Source: Paenibacillus sp. FSL H7-0326 (GTDB lineage Bacteria; Bacillota; Bacilli; Paenibacillales; Paenibacillaceae). Taken from it: 64,000 bases of DNA. Below, one piece after another: positions 18,602-28,134 of this stretch (the first letter of the stretch is position 1; every line of letters begins with the position of its first letter). The stretch is from the NCBI RefSeq assembly GCF_001955535.1, contig NZ_MPVN01000002.1, positions 124,001 to 188,000 of the forward strand, read 5' to 3'. The position numbers were made by a program, and so were the translations under genes. The notes under the pieces were generated by a model. That model was not told where the DNA came from. It made no database searches and saw only the letters and a program-made list of their open reading frames with translations.

Positions 18602-19663
18602 TCAGCCAAAATATCGATGATAAATCGTTCGTGCTTCCGCTACATCCTTCGTTCCATGAACCAGTGCTCTTCCATCCTTGAAAATGACCAGTCGAACCTT
18701 TTCTTTTAGCTGAAAAGAGACAAGAAAAGGATTCACATCAACCTTGCCTTGATCAAGACCGCGCAAACGATCGGCCGTTTCTTGCAGGTTAAGCTCTCTT
18801 CTGCGTGCAGGCCTGATCTGTACCGTATCCCTCCCACACAACACATCGGTTCGATCGGTATTTGCTGCACTTAGATAAGGATATGTTCTCTCATGCCCGC
18901 AGGAGAGGCAGCTCGGATTTTTCGCCAGATCAACACCAATCGTAGTATATTCATTGCGCCACATGTCAAAAGAAAGAAGCTTTCTTCTCAGCGCCTCATC
19001 GTTTCCGGTTAGGAGCTTGAACGCCTCAGCTGTCTGATTCGCAGTGACCATCTGGACCGCCTGCGGAAGAATTCCTGCCGTATCACATGTGTCTCCACCA
19101 AGCGGGACCTCACCCAGCAGACAATTCAGGCAAGGGGTTCTCCCAGGTAAAATGGTATATGTAATACCGTAGCTGCCGACACATCCCCCATATATCCAAG
19201 GCGTACTGTGCTTTTGGGCGATATCATTAATGATCAGACGGGTATCGAAGTTATCGGTGGCATCCATGATCAGATCCGAGCCTGTAATCAATTCTTCTAA
19301 TTCCTCTGCGCCTACATCCAGAACATAAGCATTAATATGCACTTCCGAATTAATAAGCCGAAGCCGGTTCTCGGCAGCAATCGCTTTAGGAAGACGGGAC
19401 TTTGCATCTGCTTCACTGAACAACTGCTGTCTCTGGAGATTGCTCCACTCAACATAGTCACGGTCAGCGATAGTTATTCGACCTACGCCTGAACGAACCA
19501 GCGTTTCGGCAATTCCCGTTCCAAGTGCCCCTGCTCCAATAACGACCACATGGCTGTTTTTCAGCTTCTGCTGTCCTTCTTTGCCAAATGGCGCGAACAG
19601 CTCCTGTCTCGAGTATCGATCAGGTATGGTTAACGCACTTGTGCTCAAATCCTGTCTATTCAC
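18602..19663 (-). CDS. thiF: Thiazole biosynthesis adenylyltransferase
   Basis: The 353-residue E1-like enzyme adenylates the C-terminal glycine of ThiS so that it can carry sulfur. It has the Rossmann motif [10 protein letters not shown], the ATP-binding RQQLFSEAD region, two zinc-ligand pairs (CLNC and CLSC) and the C-terminal extension seen in Bacillus ThiF. The start is GTG 19663, which overlaps the thiG stop as GTGA, with GGAAGGG 11 bases upstream; a longer reading to 19753 would lie inside thiG. Confidence 0.93.
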   Translation of the reverse strand: MNRQDLSTSALTIPDRYSRQELFAPFGKEGQQKLKNSHVVVIGAGALGTGIAETLVRSGVGRITIADRDYVEWSNLQRQQLFSEADAKSRLPKAIAAENRLRLINSEVHINAYVLDVGAEELEELITGSDLIMDATDNFDTRLIINDIAQKHSTPWIYGGCVGSYGITYTILPGRTPCLNCLLGEVPLGGDTCDTAGILPQAVQMVTANQTAEAFKLLTGNDEALRRKLLSFDMWRNEYTTIGVDLAKNPSCLSCGHERTYPYLSAANTDRTDVLCGRDTVQIRPARRRELNLQETADRLRGLDQGKVDVNPFLVSFQLKEKVRLVIFKDGRALVHGTKDVAEARTIYHRYFG

Positions 19664-20430
19664 GTATGAATCATCCCTTCCATCGGACTGCTTGCCGATG
19701 CGTAGCGTTTGACCGGGATCATTCCAGACTCGTAGGCCTTCCTTCCTGCCCATACCGCGTATTTCATCGCTTCCGCCATTTTCACAGGGTCTCCTGCGCC
19801 AGACACTGCGGAGTTCAGTAGAACGGCATCCGCCCCCAACTCCATTGCATACGATGCATCCCGAGGAGAACGAATACCTGCATCGACGATAACAGGAACA
19901 GCCGCCTGTTCAATGATCAGCTCCAGTGCCCTCGGATTATTAAGTCCTTGTCCTGAACCTATTGGGGATGCTCCCGGCATAATCGCGTGAACACCCAGCT
20001 GCTGCAATCTCTTTGCAAGCATTACATCGTCCGAAATATATGGCAGTACAATAAACCCTTCTGCAAGCAGTGTTTCGCAGGCTGTATATGTTTCCAGCGG
20101 GTCTGGAAGTAGTGTAGTCTGATCCCCGATCACTTCTACCTTAATCATATCACATAGTCCAGAGGCTTTTGCTAGTCTGGCTATTTTTACAGCTTCCTCC
20201 GCCGTTCTTGCTCCAGCCGTATTCGGCAATAATGTATACTTGGATAAGTCGAGCTGATCCAGAAAATGCGGTTCATCCTTCTTCTCAAGATTCAGTCTGC
20301 GTACTGCAAAAGTAAGCACTTCCGTCTCGGAGATCTCAACTGCTTTACGCTGAACATGCAGATCATCAAATTTACCTGTACCTAATAACAGCCGTGAACC
20401 AAAGCTATAATTTCCAATATTAAGCATCAT
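19660..20430 (-). CDS. thiG: Thiazole synthase
   Basis: The 256-residue TIM-barrel enzyme makes the thiazole phosphate from deoxyxylulose phosphate, dehydroglycine and ThiS thiocarboxylate. The Schiff-base lysine is in MIKVEVIGD. The phosphate-binding loops [14 protein letters not shown] and [11 protein letters not shown] are present. The start overlaps the thiS stop (TAATG) and GGAGG is six bases upstream. Confidence 0.96.
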   Translation of the reverse strand: MMLNIGNYSFGSRLLLGTGKFDDLHVQRKAVEISETEVLTFAVRRLNLEKKDEPHFLDQLDLSKYTLLPNTAGARTAEEAVKIARLAKASGLCDMIKVEVIGDQTTLLPDPLETYTACETLLAEGFIVLPYISDDVMLAKRLQQLGVHAIMPGASPIGSGQGLNNPRALELIIEQAAVPVIVDAGIRSPRDASYAMELGADAVLLNSAVSGAGDPVKMAEAMKYAVWAGRKAYESGMIPVKRYASASSPMEGMIHT

Positions 20431-20633
20431 TAACCGCCTCCCACAAAATGAACGATCTCGATCTTGTCTCCGTCTGTAAGCTTCGTTGTGGAATGCAAAT
20501 CTTTTGTTAATATTTGATCATTCCACTCAACCACCACCGTTTTGACACCTAACTCAAGAGAATCTATTAAATCGCTAACCGAGATAATAGAATCGTCAAT
20601 TGGCTTATATTGTCCGTTAATGACTAGCTTCAA
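20430..20633 (-). CDS. thiS: Sulfur carrier protein ThiS
   Basis: This 67-residue ubiquitin-like sulfur carrier ends in GGG; the terminal glycine is adenylated by ThiF and thiocarboxylated. It starts with TTG overlapping the thiO stop (TTGA). The residues [11 protein letters not shown] are typical. Confidence 0.94.
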   Translation of the reverse strand: MKLVINGQYKPIDDSIISVSDLIDSLELGVKTVVVEWNDQILTKDLHSTTKLTDGDKIEIVHFVGGG

Positions 20634-21769
20634 TGAACCAACCTGCCTTTCTCCAAGCTTCGCATAGGTGAGAATTCGGTTATTCCGAGTTCTTCTTCAC
20701 TCTCACCTGCGACAAGTCTGCTGATCATTTCTCCTGTTACTGCACTTAGAAGAATTCCATTACGATAATGCCCTGCCGCAATATATAATCCTGTAATCCC
20801 TTTGTACTGGCCGATATAAGGCAATCCATCGATCGTTTGTGGTCTGAGTCCTGCCCAGCAACGAGCATAAGCAGCGTGTTCAAGCTGCGGAATCCATTTG
20901 CTTCCCTTCTGGAGCAGTTGAAGTATTCCTTTTACTGATACCGTCTTATCGTTATGAAAAGGGAGGCTCGTCGCCCCAATCCATATCTCCCCTCCTGGCT
21001 TAGGTACAAGATAAACATCATGTGTATAAATGGTATAATCCAATCTGATCTCAGGTGAGTAAACGGCTACAATTTCACCTTTGACAGCTACTGTAGGAAG
21101 ATCGATCCCCAGGCTGGACAGCCCCCCTCTGATACCCAGTCCGAGTCCTGATGCGATAATGATGTTGTCACAAGCGTAGCTTCCTGTTGATGTTTCGACA
21201 CCACAAACGTTTCCATTCCGAATATTAAGTGAAACCACGGGCTGTTGCTCCAGATAACGTGCACCTTTGACCCTAGCTCCATCAATCAGAGCTCTATTCA
21301 ATTGGGCAGGCAGCAGCTGAAGCTGATCAGGATAATAATAAGCGCCTTCTGCTTGGTCACAGATCGGGGGAATCTCCCTTCTAAGCTTGAGTGGATTCCA
21401 GTACTCTTGATAATCCGTTTTCATGGATTCCATAGAATCATTCATAAACGGTGAGACAAAACCAGCACTATTCAATGCGACATCGATAGGAGTTAGAGCG
21501 GATAAATCATCAATTAAAGGTTTGATTAGCTTAAGACTGCGTTCAGCCAAATTTTTTAGCGCAGGAACTGCGAATGATTCTAAATGCGGCGCCAGCATAC
21601 CTGCAGCAGCTCCTGAAGCTCCCGATGCCATCCCCTCTCCCTCCAACAGCAGAACATCCTTACCATCCCTTGCCAAGAAATAAGCAATGGCTGAACCGAT
21701 AATCCCTCCGCCAACCACGATAAACTCTGACCTGCGAGCGGTATCCACGTTTTGCTCGTAATCTTGCAT
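20630..21769 (-). CDS. thiO: Glycine oxidase
   Basis: The 379-residue FAD oxidase converts glycine to iminoacetate (dehydroglycine), the precursor ThiG uses in aerobic Bacillales. The FAD motif is VVGGGIIGSAIAYFL, followed by GMASGASGAAAGMLAP, and the C-terminal segment GHYRNGILLSAVTG is characteristic. The start is ATG 21769, with AAGGAGG nine bases upstream; an in-frame ATG at 21808 lies inside tenI. Confidence 0.95.
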   Translation of the reverse strand: MQDYEQNVDTARRSEFIVVGGGIIGSAIAYFLARDGKDVLLLEGEGMASGASGAAAGMLAPHLESFAVPALKNLAERSLKLIKPLIDDLSALTPIDVALNSAGFVSPFMNDSMESMKTDYQEYWNPLKLRREIPPICDQAEGAYYYPDQLQLLPAQLNRALIDGARVKGARYLEQQPVVSLNIRNGNVCGVETSTGSYACDNIIIASGLGLGIRGGLSSLGIDLPTVAVKGEIVAVYSPEIRLDYTIYTHDVYLVPKPGGEIWIGATSLPFHNDKTVSVKGILQLLQKGSKWIPQLEHAAYARCWAGLRPQTIDGLPYIGQYKGITGLYIAAGHYRNGILLSAVTGEMISRLVAGESEEELGITEFSPMRSLEKGRLVH

Positions 21770-21783
21770 ATCCGTCTTCCTCC

Positions 21784-22428
21784 TTACTTGATCGGTCCAT
21801 AACGACAAAGTGCTTGATGATATTCTTGCACTGCACCAAGCGGATCTGCTGCATTCATCACTCCGGATATCACAGCGATACCTGATGCTCCTGCATTAAC
21901 GAGTTCATCAATATCCGTCGGCTTAATTCCTCCTATCGCAATAACCGGAATATGCACCTCCATACAAACCCGCTGTAATGAGACGACTCCTCTCGGAGCA
22001 GCACCCGGCTTACTAGAGGAAGGATAAATATGACCGTACAATAAAAAATCAGCTCCCAGGTGCTCAGCCTGCTTTGCCTCCTGGAGGGAATGGACAGATA
22101 CGCCAATACGTGTCTTTGTGATCCCACGTCTTGTCATAGAGCTCTTGAGAGACTCGATCTGATAAAGCTCCTTCATCCCGATTTGGAGAATGGCTGGCTC
22201 ATACTCGTATACCAGATCCTCTTGACGATTAAGCCCTATCTTACTCACTGGAATGTGATGAAGGATCAGGGTATTTATGAACTGTTCGATTTCCTTCACG
22301 TTGCTGATTTTATCCCGGATATGTACAGCCGTCGTATAAGGCCATAGGGTAGAGAATATGGGAATCCAGTCAGATGGGGATGAGGAGGGAGAGATCACAT
22401 GTAGTTCTAGTTCAAATTCGGGCTTCAA
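21784..22428 (-). CDS. tenI: Thiazole tautomerase TenI
   Basis: This 214-residue ThiE-like barrel is more likely TenI than ThiE. It has IGVSVHSLQEAKQAEHLGAD and the TenI-type loop LLYGHIYPSSSKPG with the catalytic His, where ThiE would have GPIFPT. TenI aromatises the ThiG product to the thiazole carboxylate. It lies first in the order tenI-thiO-thiS-thiG-thiF, as in B. subtilis but without tenA. It starts at TTG 22428 after AAGGAGGTGAT. A TPP riboswitch precedes it. Confidence 0.9.
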   Translation of the reverse strand: MKPEFELELHVISPSSSPSDWIPIFSTLWPYTTAVHIRDKISNVKEIEQFINTLILHHIPVSKIGLNRQEDLVYEYEPAILQIGMKELYQIESLKSSMTRRGITKTRIGVSVHSLQEAKQAEHLGADFLLYGHIYPSSSKPGAAPRGVVSLQRVCMEVHIPVIAIGGIKPTDIDELVNAGASGIAVISGVMNAADPLGAVQEYHQALCRYGPIK

Positions 22429-22505
22429 TATGATAGATCACCTCCTTATTGAGAAAACAAGCCTGTGGGTGAATCCCCGCATGTCCCGCAAGCCATCGCG
22501 GCAAC

Positions 22506-22534
22506 AAAAAAACCACTTCCTAATGGAAGTGGTT
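22506..22534 (-). terminator. Riboswitch-controlled terminator
   Basis: Minus-strand AACCACTTCC (22534-22525), a 4-base loop, GGAAGTGGTT (22520-22511), then a run of T. The first arm can instead pair with GGAAGTGG at the 3' side of the TPP aptamer (22645-22638), giving the antiterminator. It lies between the aptamer and tenI. Confidence 0.88.
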
Positions 22535-22633
22535 AAGTTTACATTGATAAAATGCAACAAAGACTGATACATGAAATCTACAGAGCGTATCACTATCGAT
22601 GAATCATGAAGCCTGCGCTCTAGCATCCTATCA

Positions 22634-22734
22634 GTTCCCACTTCCCTACGCTGGTATAACCCAGATCAGGTACAAAGAGTCCGGAATCGATTCATTCCAT
22701 CTCAGCCGCTCACGTGCGGCCCCCCTAGTGAAAT
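22634..22734 (-). promoter_or_regulatory. TPP riboswitch (THI element)
   Basis: The minus strand carries the conserved THI-box segments in order: ACTAGGGGGGCC, a variable arm, GCTGAGA, a second variable arm, then ACCTGATCTGGGTTATACC and AGCGTAGGGAAG. These are the pyrimidine- and pyrophosphate-binding parts of the aptamer. Bound TPP should free the downstream terminator hairpin and shut off tenI-thiOSGF. The rest of the 22429-22812 gap holds only the terminator and AT-rich upstream DNA with a poor promoter match. Confidence 0.95.
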
Positions 22735-22812
22735 TACTATACAGTTGTAGAATTACGTTGAATATGTTAACACATAAGCAAGGATTTGGAAAGTCTTAAC
22801 TTGACTAGTATT

Positions 22813-24363
22813 TTAAACTTTAGTTGACCATTCTTCTACATTCCAGGTCTTAGTTACCCAATCCTCATAAAAATCCGGTTCGTGGGAAACGAGCAATACC
22901 GTGCCTTTAAATTCTTTGAGTGCACGCTTCAGCTCTTCCTTGGCTACCACATCCAAGTGATTGGTCGGCTCATCGAATAGAATCCAATTCGTCTCACGCA
23001 TCATGAGCTTACATAGACGTACCTTGGCCTGTTCTCCCCCGCTCAGCATGTTCAGCGGTCTTGTAATATGTTCATTCTTAAGACCACAGCGCGCAAGATG
23101 CGCACGTACTTCATGCTGATTCAAATGAGAGAATTCATTCCATACATCATCAATTGGTGTAATTTTGCCAGGACGTACTTCTTGTTCGAAATAAGCCGGG
23201 AATAGGAAATCCCCCAGATAAGTCTTCCCGCTCAGCGCAGGAATTTTTCCGAGAATTGTCTTGAGAAGCGTGGATTTACCAACGCCGTTACATCCGACAA
23301 TGGCAATCTTATCTCCCCGCTCAATCGTCATGGTCATTTTGGGAAGCAGTGGATAGTCATACCCAATCTCAAAATCGATGCCTTCAAATACGGTCTTGCC
23401 GCTTGCGCGGGCATCCTTGAAACCAAACACCGGCTTGGCCGCTTCTTCAGGACGATCAATGCGTTCAATACGATCCAGCTGCTTCTCACGGCTCTTCGCC
23501 CGTCCTGAGGTTGAATATCGAGCCTTATTTCGCTGAATAAAATCCTCTTGCTTCTTAATAAATTCCTGTTGCTTCTCGTAAGCATCAATATGCTGATTCT
23601 TGTTGATATCAGCCATCTCAAGGAACTTGTTATAGTTCGCCGAATAACGGGTCAGCTTCGCAAATTCAAGATGATAAATGACATTCACTACCTGATTCAT
23701 AAACTCCGTATCATGTGAGATCAGCATGAAGGCATATGGATAGTCCTTCAAATAACGAGTCAGCCATTCAATATGCTCAACATCCAAATAGTTCGTAGGC
23801 TCGTCCAGGAGAAGAACGTTAGGCTTCTCAAGAAGCAGCTTGGCTAGTAGCACCTTCGTCCGCTGTCCTCCGCTAAGGGCTGATACGTCACGGTCAAGTC
23901 CTATCGCATTCAGACCAAGCCCATTCGCCATCTCTTCTACTTTGACATCAATCAAATAAAAATCACCAATATCCAGCTGCTCTTGAATCTCGCCCATTTC
24001 TTCAAGCAGCAGCTCTAATTCCTCTGGAGAGGCATCCGCCATTTTCTCGGTAATGACCATCATTTCTTTTTCCAGTTCAAGTAAAGGCAGGAAGGCGTCC
24101 TTCAATACGTCACGAATGGTTTTGCCCGGTGTCAGCTTGGTATGCTGATCCAGGTATCCGTAGCGGACTTTCGGTGTCCACTCTACTTTGCCGCTGTCCT
24201 TCAGCAGCTGTCCTGTCAAAATATTCATCAGCGTTGATTTACCTACGCCGTTCGCACCGACCAATCCCACATGCTCGCCCGCCAGTAAGCGGAAAGAAAC
24301 GTTTTTAAATAATGTGCGATCTCCAAAATTGTGGCTGACATTTTCTACAGTCAATAAACTCAT
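22813..24363 (-). CDS. ABC-F family ATPase
   Basis: This 516-residue protein has two ABC domains and no membrane segment. Walker A motifs are GANGVGKST and GCNGVGKST, signatures LSGGQRTKV and LSGGEQAKV, Walker B motifs LLLDEPTNYLD and ILFDEPTNHLD, joined by a charged alpha-helical linker (about 235-310). Soluble ABC-F proteins act on the ribosome; some protect it from antibiotics and some are housekeeping factors. The size is close to B. subtilis YfmM, which I consider the nearest relative, without certainty. AGGAG is 12 bases upstream of the ATG. Confidence 0.9.
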   Translation of the reverse strand: MSLLTVENVSHNFGDRTLFKNVSFRLLAGEHVGLVGANGVGKSTLMNILTGQLLKDSGKVEWTPKVRYGYLDQHTKLTPGKTIRDVLKDAFLPLLELEKEMMVITEKMADASPEELELLLEEMGEIQEQLDIGDFYLIDVKVEEMANGLGLNAIGLDRDVSALSGGQRTKVLLAKLLLEKPNVLLLDEPTNYLDVEHIEWLTRYLKDYPYAFMLISHDTEFMNQVVNVIYHLEFAKLTRYSANYNKFLEMADINKNQHIDAYEKQQEFIKKQEDFIQRNKARYSTSGRAKSREKQLDRIERIDRPEEAAKPVFGFKDARASGKTVFEGIDFEIGYDYPLLPKMTMTIERGDKIAIVGCNGVGKSTLLKTILGKIPALSGKTYLGDFLFPAYFEQEVRPGKITPIDDVWNEFSHLNQHEVRAHLARCGLKNEHITRPLNMLSGGEQAKVRLCKLMMRETNWILFDEPTNHLDVVAKEELKRALKEFKGTVLLVSHEPDFYEDWVTKTWNVEEWSTKV

Positions 24364-24436
24364 ATAATGCAGTTACTCCTATCTTGTATGGCATTCGCCT
24401 TTAGTCTCTGATATTTAATCGAATATTCATTGAAGA

Positions 24437-24479
24437 TTAGAGATGTATGCAAACTTTTCAAGCTTGCTGAAATCTCTAA
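24437..24479 (-). promoter_or_regulatory. Long hairpin in the ABC-F leader
   Basis: TTAGAGAT (24437-24444) and ATCTCTAA (24472-24479) are perfect arms. Inside them GCAAaCTT and AAGcTTGC pair again around a three-base loop. ABC-F genes are often governed by leader attenuation, but no T-run or leader peptide was recognised, so this is only a candidate. Confidence 0.45.
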
Positions 24480-24648
24480 AGCTCAATCCATCTAATATGA
24501 TATATTAGCATAATTTGAAGGCTCACTGATACTAAGATTTTGGGAGTCAATGCAAAAATAGCATCCGCTATTCCATTTTGGCCGCCTCCCAATGTCAGGA
24601 TTGAAGTCAATCGGGAACAGCCGGAGGCGGGCGATTAATGATGTAATG

Positions 24649-24672
24649 AAAAAAAGACCCGAAGCCGGGTCT
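24649..24672 (-). terminator. Terminator of the Tad-like operon
   Basis: Minus-strand AGACCCG, a 4-base loop, CGGGTCT, followed by seven T. It lies 13 bases past the stop of the 1144-residue protein and ends the 15-kb operon. Confidence 0.88.
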
Positions 24673-24685
24673 TCTCCAGTAATGA

Positions 24686-27600
24686 TTAATGTGGTACCTG
24701 TGGACTGAAATCATCCCGGCTCGATTGATCGGCATGATAGAACACAACATCTCCATCCAGTAAGCTAAAGGCTTGAGCGTATGCATCGAAGACTCTGTTT
24801 TGATATCCTTCCATCTTCCACTGATTCATTAAAGGAGCATGGATATACTGCAAATGCGGAGCATTAACCTTTCCTTCCTGAATGGATTCCAGATTGAAGT
24901 TTACGATAATATAACCGTTCTTCAGGAAGATAGGTGACTTCTCGTCAATTCCTCTATTCGTCCTAGCATATTCTGCGATATTCGTTCCTTGCCTCACCAC
25001 ATAAGGCTCGGCTGGCAGACTATACTCACCGTACCACTGCTGGATTGAGGCGTTCGCACGAAGAACATCACTGCTTGCCGTTGCCGGTATATTTGTCTTC
25101 GGTCCAATAAAGGTACGCAGCTGCTCTGGAATCATTAGAAGATCCCATCCACCTACAGGGGTTTTCATTTTGGTAAACACTGTTTGATAATAGCTCTGGT
25201 ATGCACTCTCGGTAATCATGCCTGTATGAAGGGTGCCATCGTGATGATATTTGTACCTTGCCGTATCCTGAAGCTGTCCTGCCGGCACATTCCGCAGTCG
25301 TTCATTTAGAACGACATATCGCTGAACCTGATCTTCTTCTGATCCGATCCGGACAAAGTTCTGCTCCTTCGTATGGTAATAGAGATCTACAGGAACTCGG
25401 GTCTGTCCATCCTTCGTGACGAAATAAAAGCTAGGTGTAATCCGAATTCCATCCTGGGGACCAAACATATTTCCTTTGGTCTTGAAATCAAATTTGAAAT
25501 GATAGCCTGTCTTAATGGCTACATTCTTGTACCCTTCGGCAGGATGGCTCCCCGGACGGATCGGCGTCGTAAATTTCTCATCGATTCCTCTCGGATCACC
25601 GTCAATACCCAAGGTTCCTACCCAATAAGATACGCCTGTTGGAGCACTGCTGCCCTCAGTTGTCCGGAATACATTTTCCCAGCTGTAGTCCGCAATATCG
25701 GTTATCCGAAAATCGTACAGCCTTCCAATGACCTCAACAGATACCTCATCACTTGCGATATGATGTATAAGATTCAGGTTAGCATCCTGCTCATCTTTAG
25801 CATTATAATCCGAAGGTGCATTTTCCGCGATATTCCTGAATTCTACCTGATAATCACCTTCATCCACCCATACAGGAAGATAAAAGGTCGTATCGAGCTG
25901 GGCTGCCGGTACATTAATCCATGTCCCTTGCGGATAGAAATGTAATTTGTCATGGCTGAACACATCAAAAGGGAATTTCACCTGCTTGATCCGATAATAC
26001 TTCGCATAATCTCGGTTTCCATATCCAGGATAGCTCGTATGCTGTCCTTCCGTCGGAATTCTTACTTTAAACGGACGCTCCAAAATTAAGGCTGAACGAT
26101 TCATGTTCGGATTCGTCTTCTGGTTATGAGCCTGATCGTCGGAGACGAGTGAGTAGTTCACCACAGGCGTATGTACGGTAACCTCATTGATGGGGGTTAT
26201 TGGATAGCTACGAGTTCCTCCACCCCCCACCGCAGGCTGAATAACTGTATAATTAATAGTTCCAGTCGATGGGGCATCCGATTCATTCAGCAAGCTCTGG
26301 CTAATTAGAAGCTGATCCTCGTACAATAGGGTCTCTCCGCTATCCTTATAGGACCTGATCTTGGGTGCTTGAGGTATTTTCGTCGGACTAGGTCCATTCT
26401 GAATTACAGTACTCCCATCCATTACAGTGGTGGTTGTCCCTTTCCAAGTAAAATCGAGCGAATCATTCTTCACTTCGGGTGGTCCAGTCTGAGCTTCAGC
26501 CATTCCGAGCAATATCGAAGTATCATCAGGCGGTGAAGGCTTACTGTCTCCTCCATCGACTTCATCTGGAGTAAAGCTAATTGCGCCGCTGTTTTTTGGT
26601 ATGACATGTTCCTCCGCATTCTCAGACTTGTCGAGCTGCACAGAAGGAGGTGTATATCCATTAGGCCTTAACGTTACCGACTTTCCGGGCAGCGCATAAT
26701 TTGACATCGTTCCTTGTTCAATACCATAAACCTCAAGGTTGTTCACAGTCCAATAAGAGTAATCCCTTTCGAATGAAAATTGATAATTGACCGTTTCAGA
26801 TACGGACTTCGGTTCTGGAGGTACTTCAACCATATTCCCATCCTCATCAGGTACAGGATCCTGTGCCTCCTCCCATTTCAGAACATAGGTGATCTCGGCA
26901 TTACAATCGTAAGTAATCGTACCTCTCTGCTGACCAAACGTATGCTGGTACAGATATGGATACGCCCAAGCGTTGGCGTACAAGTGCTCTGAGGTGGGAA
27001 TTCCGATCGTCGCATCGAAATGAATACCATTCGCGGCGTCATCCGCTAGAATATGTCCTTGAGCCCCAGGATCCATAAAAGTCGTTGCAGGAGTGGAGCC
27101 TTGAGAAGGTGGATTAATCGTAGGAGTACACGCAGCCTTTCCTCCTGGTTGCTCCGGCTCTTCATCCGGATCACCACCAACCGTTACCGTGGCATAATCA
27201 TATAGATGATATGGACCTTCTTCACTATCCCAGATCGCCGTAATTCGAGCAGTTCCTTCTCCAACGGCCGTCACTCTGCCTGCAGCATCTACAGTGGCTA
27301 CCCCTTTGTTATCCGAGCTCCACTTCACACTGTCCCGATAAGAAACATCCACCCAGCTTGATTCCGCCCCATCATACTGGGTCGTTTTAACTTTTGCGTA
27401 CAGTGGCTTCTTCTCATCGACGGCCATAGTCATGTCTTCTTCGACTTTTAGTTCTTTAATTTCTTTGATGAAGCCGGTGTATTCAATAAGCAAAGGTGTT
27501 TCATATAGTACTTGATATTTTAGACTCCCGTCTGGTCTTCTACCATAGTCATGTCGTTCTGCATGTTCATAGTATCGTGAACTCTCAGCTAGCTTACCTG

Positions 27601-28120
27601 TTTTTGTACTAATAACAGCAAACAGACTTCCTGCTTCCCACGTAGGTTTTCCTTCATATGAATAGCTATCTGCATCGACATATGATACGTCCTCAAGTCT
27701 TAATTCGTTCACATAAATTATTTGATAAGGATTTCCGTTAATATCTTCTAGTGATCTCGGCACATAGTCTCTAGTATTAATTTTGTCTGTCACAAATTTT
27801 TCAGCGAAGGGAAACGCATTATCACCTTCCCCCACAGTTGATGTTTCCACTCTGTCACCTTGGTTTCTTACTGCAGACCATTTCTCTCCATCCCCTTGAG
27901 TCCACCATGTTCCTGGATTTGGTTCACTATCTCCAGTAACCTTTACCTTGAGTGTTTGTTTCCTGTAGCTTGGTTTATCACCAGCGTCAGGAACCAAGGT
28001 AGCCTCAACCCCGTCAACATTTGGATAACCTTTCTCCCAAATACCAAATACGGGCTTATTATCAAAGATAGAGATAGAGATAAAGAAAAATAAAAAAAGA
28101 AACATTAGAAATTTCTTCAT
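24686..28120 (-). CDS. Large secreted protein with a BIG2-like domain, last gene of the Tad-like operon
   Basis: This 1144-residue protein has a signal peptide (hydrophobic residues 4-20, likely cut after VFG). A bacterial Ig-like BIG2 domain is seen at about 223-315 (VKWSSDNKGVATVDAAGRVTAVGEGTARI). The remainder is a beta-rich, Tyr/Pro-rich sequence I do not recognise, with no cell-wall sorting signal and no membrane segment at the end. AGAGGG precedes the ATG. It lies 14 bases downstream of an SLH protein and shares the operon terminator. It may be an adhesin or tip-like component, but this is inferred only from position. Confidence 0.85.
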   Translation of the reverse strand: MKKFLMFLFLFFFISISIFDNKPVFGIWEKGYPNVDGVEATLVPDAGDKPSYRKQTLKVKVTGDSEPNPGTWWTQGDGEKWSAVRNQGDRVETSTVGEGDNAFPFAEKFVTDKINTRDYVPRSLEDINGNPYQIIYVNELRLEDVSYVDADSYSYEGKPTWEAGSLFAVISTKTGKLAESSRYYEHAERHDYGRRPDGSLKYQVLYETPLLIEYTGFIKEIKELKVEEDMTMAVDEKKPLYAKVKTTQYDGAESSWVDVSYRDSVKWSSDNKGVATVDAAGRVTAVGEGTARITAIWDSEEGPYHLYDYATVTVGGDPDEEPEQPGGKAACTPTINPPSQGSTPATTFMDPGAQGHILADDAANGIHFDATIGIPTSEHLYANAWAYPYLYQHTFGQQRGTITYDCNAEITYVLKWEEAQDPVPDEDGNMVEVPPEPKSVSETVNYQFSFERDYSYWTVNNLEVYGIEQGTMSNYALPGKSVTLRPNGYTPPSVQLDKSENAEEHVIPKNSGAISFTPDEVDGGDSKPSPPDDTSILLGMAEAQTGPPEVKNDSLDFTWKGTTTTVMDGSTVIQNGPSPTKIPQAPKIRSYKDSGETLLYEDQLLISQSLLNESDAPSTGTINYTVIQPAVGGGGTRSYPITPINEVTVHTPVVNYSLVSDDQAHNQKTNPNMNRSALILERPFKVRIPTEGQHTSYPGYGNRDYAKYYRIKQVKFPFDVFSHDKLHFYPQGTWINVPAAQLDTTFYLPVWVDEGDYQVEFRNIAENAPSDYNAKDEQDANLNLIHHIASDEVSVEVIGRLYDFRITDIADYSWENVFRTTEGSSAPTGVSYWVGTLGIDGDPRGIDEKFTTPIRPGSHPAEGYKNVAIKTGYHFKFDFKTKGNMFGPQDGIRITPSFYFVTKDGQTRVPVDLYYHTKEQNFVRIGSEEDQVQRYVVLNERLRNVPAGQLQDTARYKYHHDGTLHTGMITESAYQSYYQTVFTKMKTPVGGWDLLMIPEQLRTFIGPKTNIPATASSDVLRANASIQQWYGEYSLPAEPYVVRQGTNIAEYARTNRGIDEKSPIFLKNGYIIVNFNLESIQEGKVNAPHLQYIHAPLMNQWKMEGYQNRVFDAYAQAFSLLDGDVVFYHADQSSRDDFSPQVPH

Positions 28121-28134
28121 AATGATGCCCTCTA

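Larger units (their letters stand above)
24364..24685. other. Gap between the ABC-F gene and the pilus-like operon
   Basis: These 322 bases hold a terminator at 24649-24672 and a second GC-rich inverted repeat (CCGCCTCC near 24582, GGAGGCGG near 24623) on the right. On the left is the ABC-F leader, with a long hairpin at 24437-24479 and a candidate promoter TTGAAA-16-TAATCT within that hairpin. I see no gene. Confidence 0.5.

Noticed and set aside
19663..19753. Longer N-terminus of ThiF
   Set aside because: These codons lie within thiG in another frame; the GTG at 19663 overlaps the thiG stop and gives the usual ThiF length.
25373..25945. Plus-strand open frame of 190 codons opposite the 1144-residue protein gene
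   Set aside because: There is no start signal or recognisable sequence; the minus-strand frame is continuous with a signal peptide.
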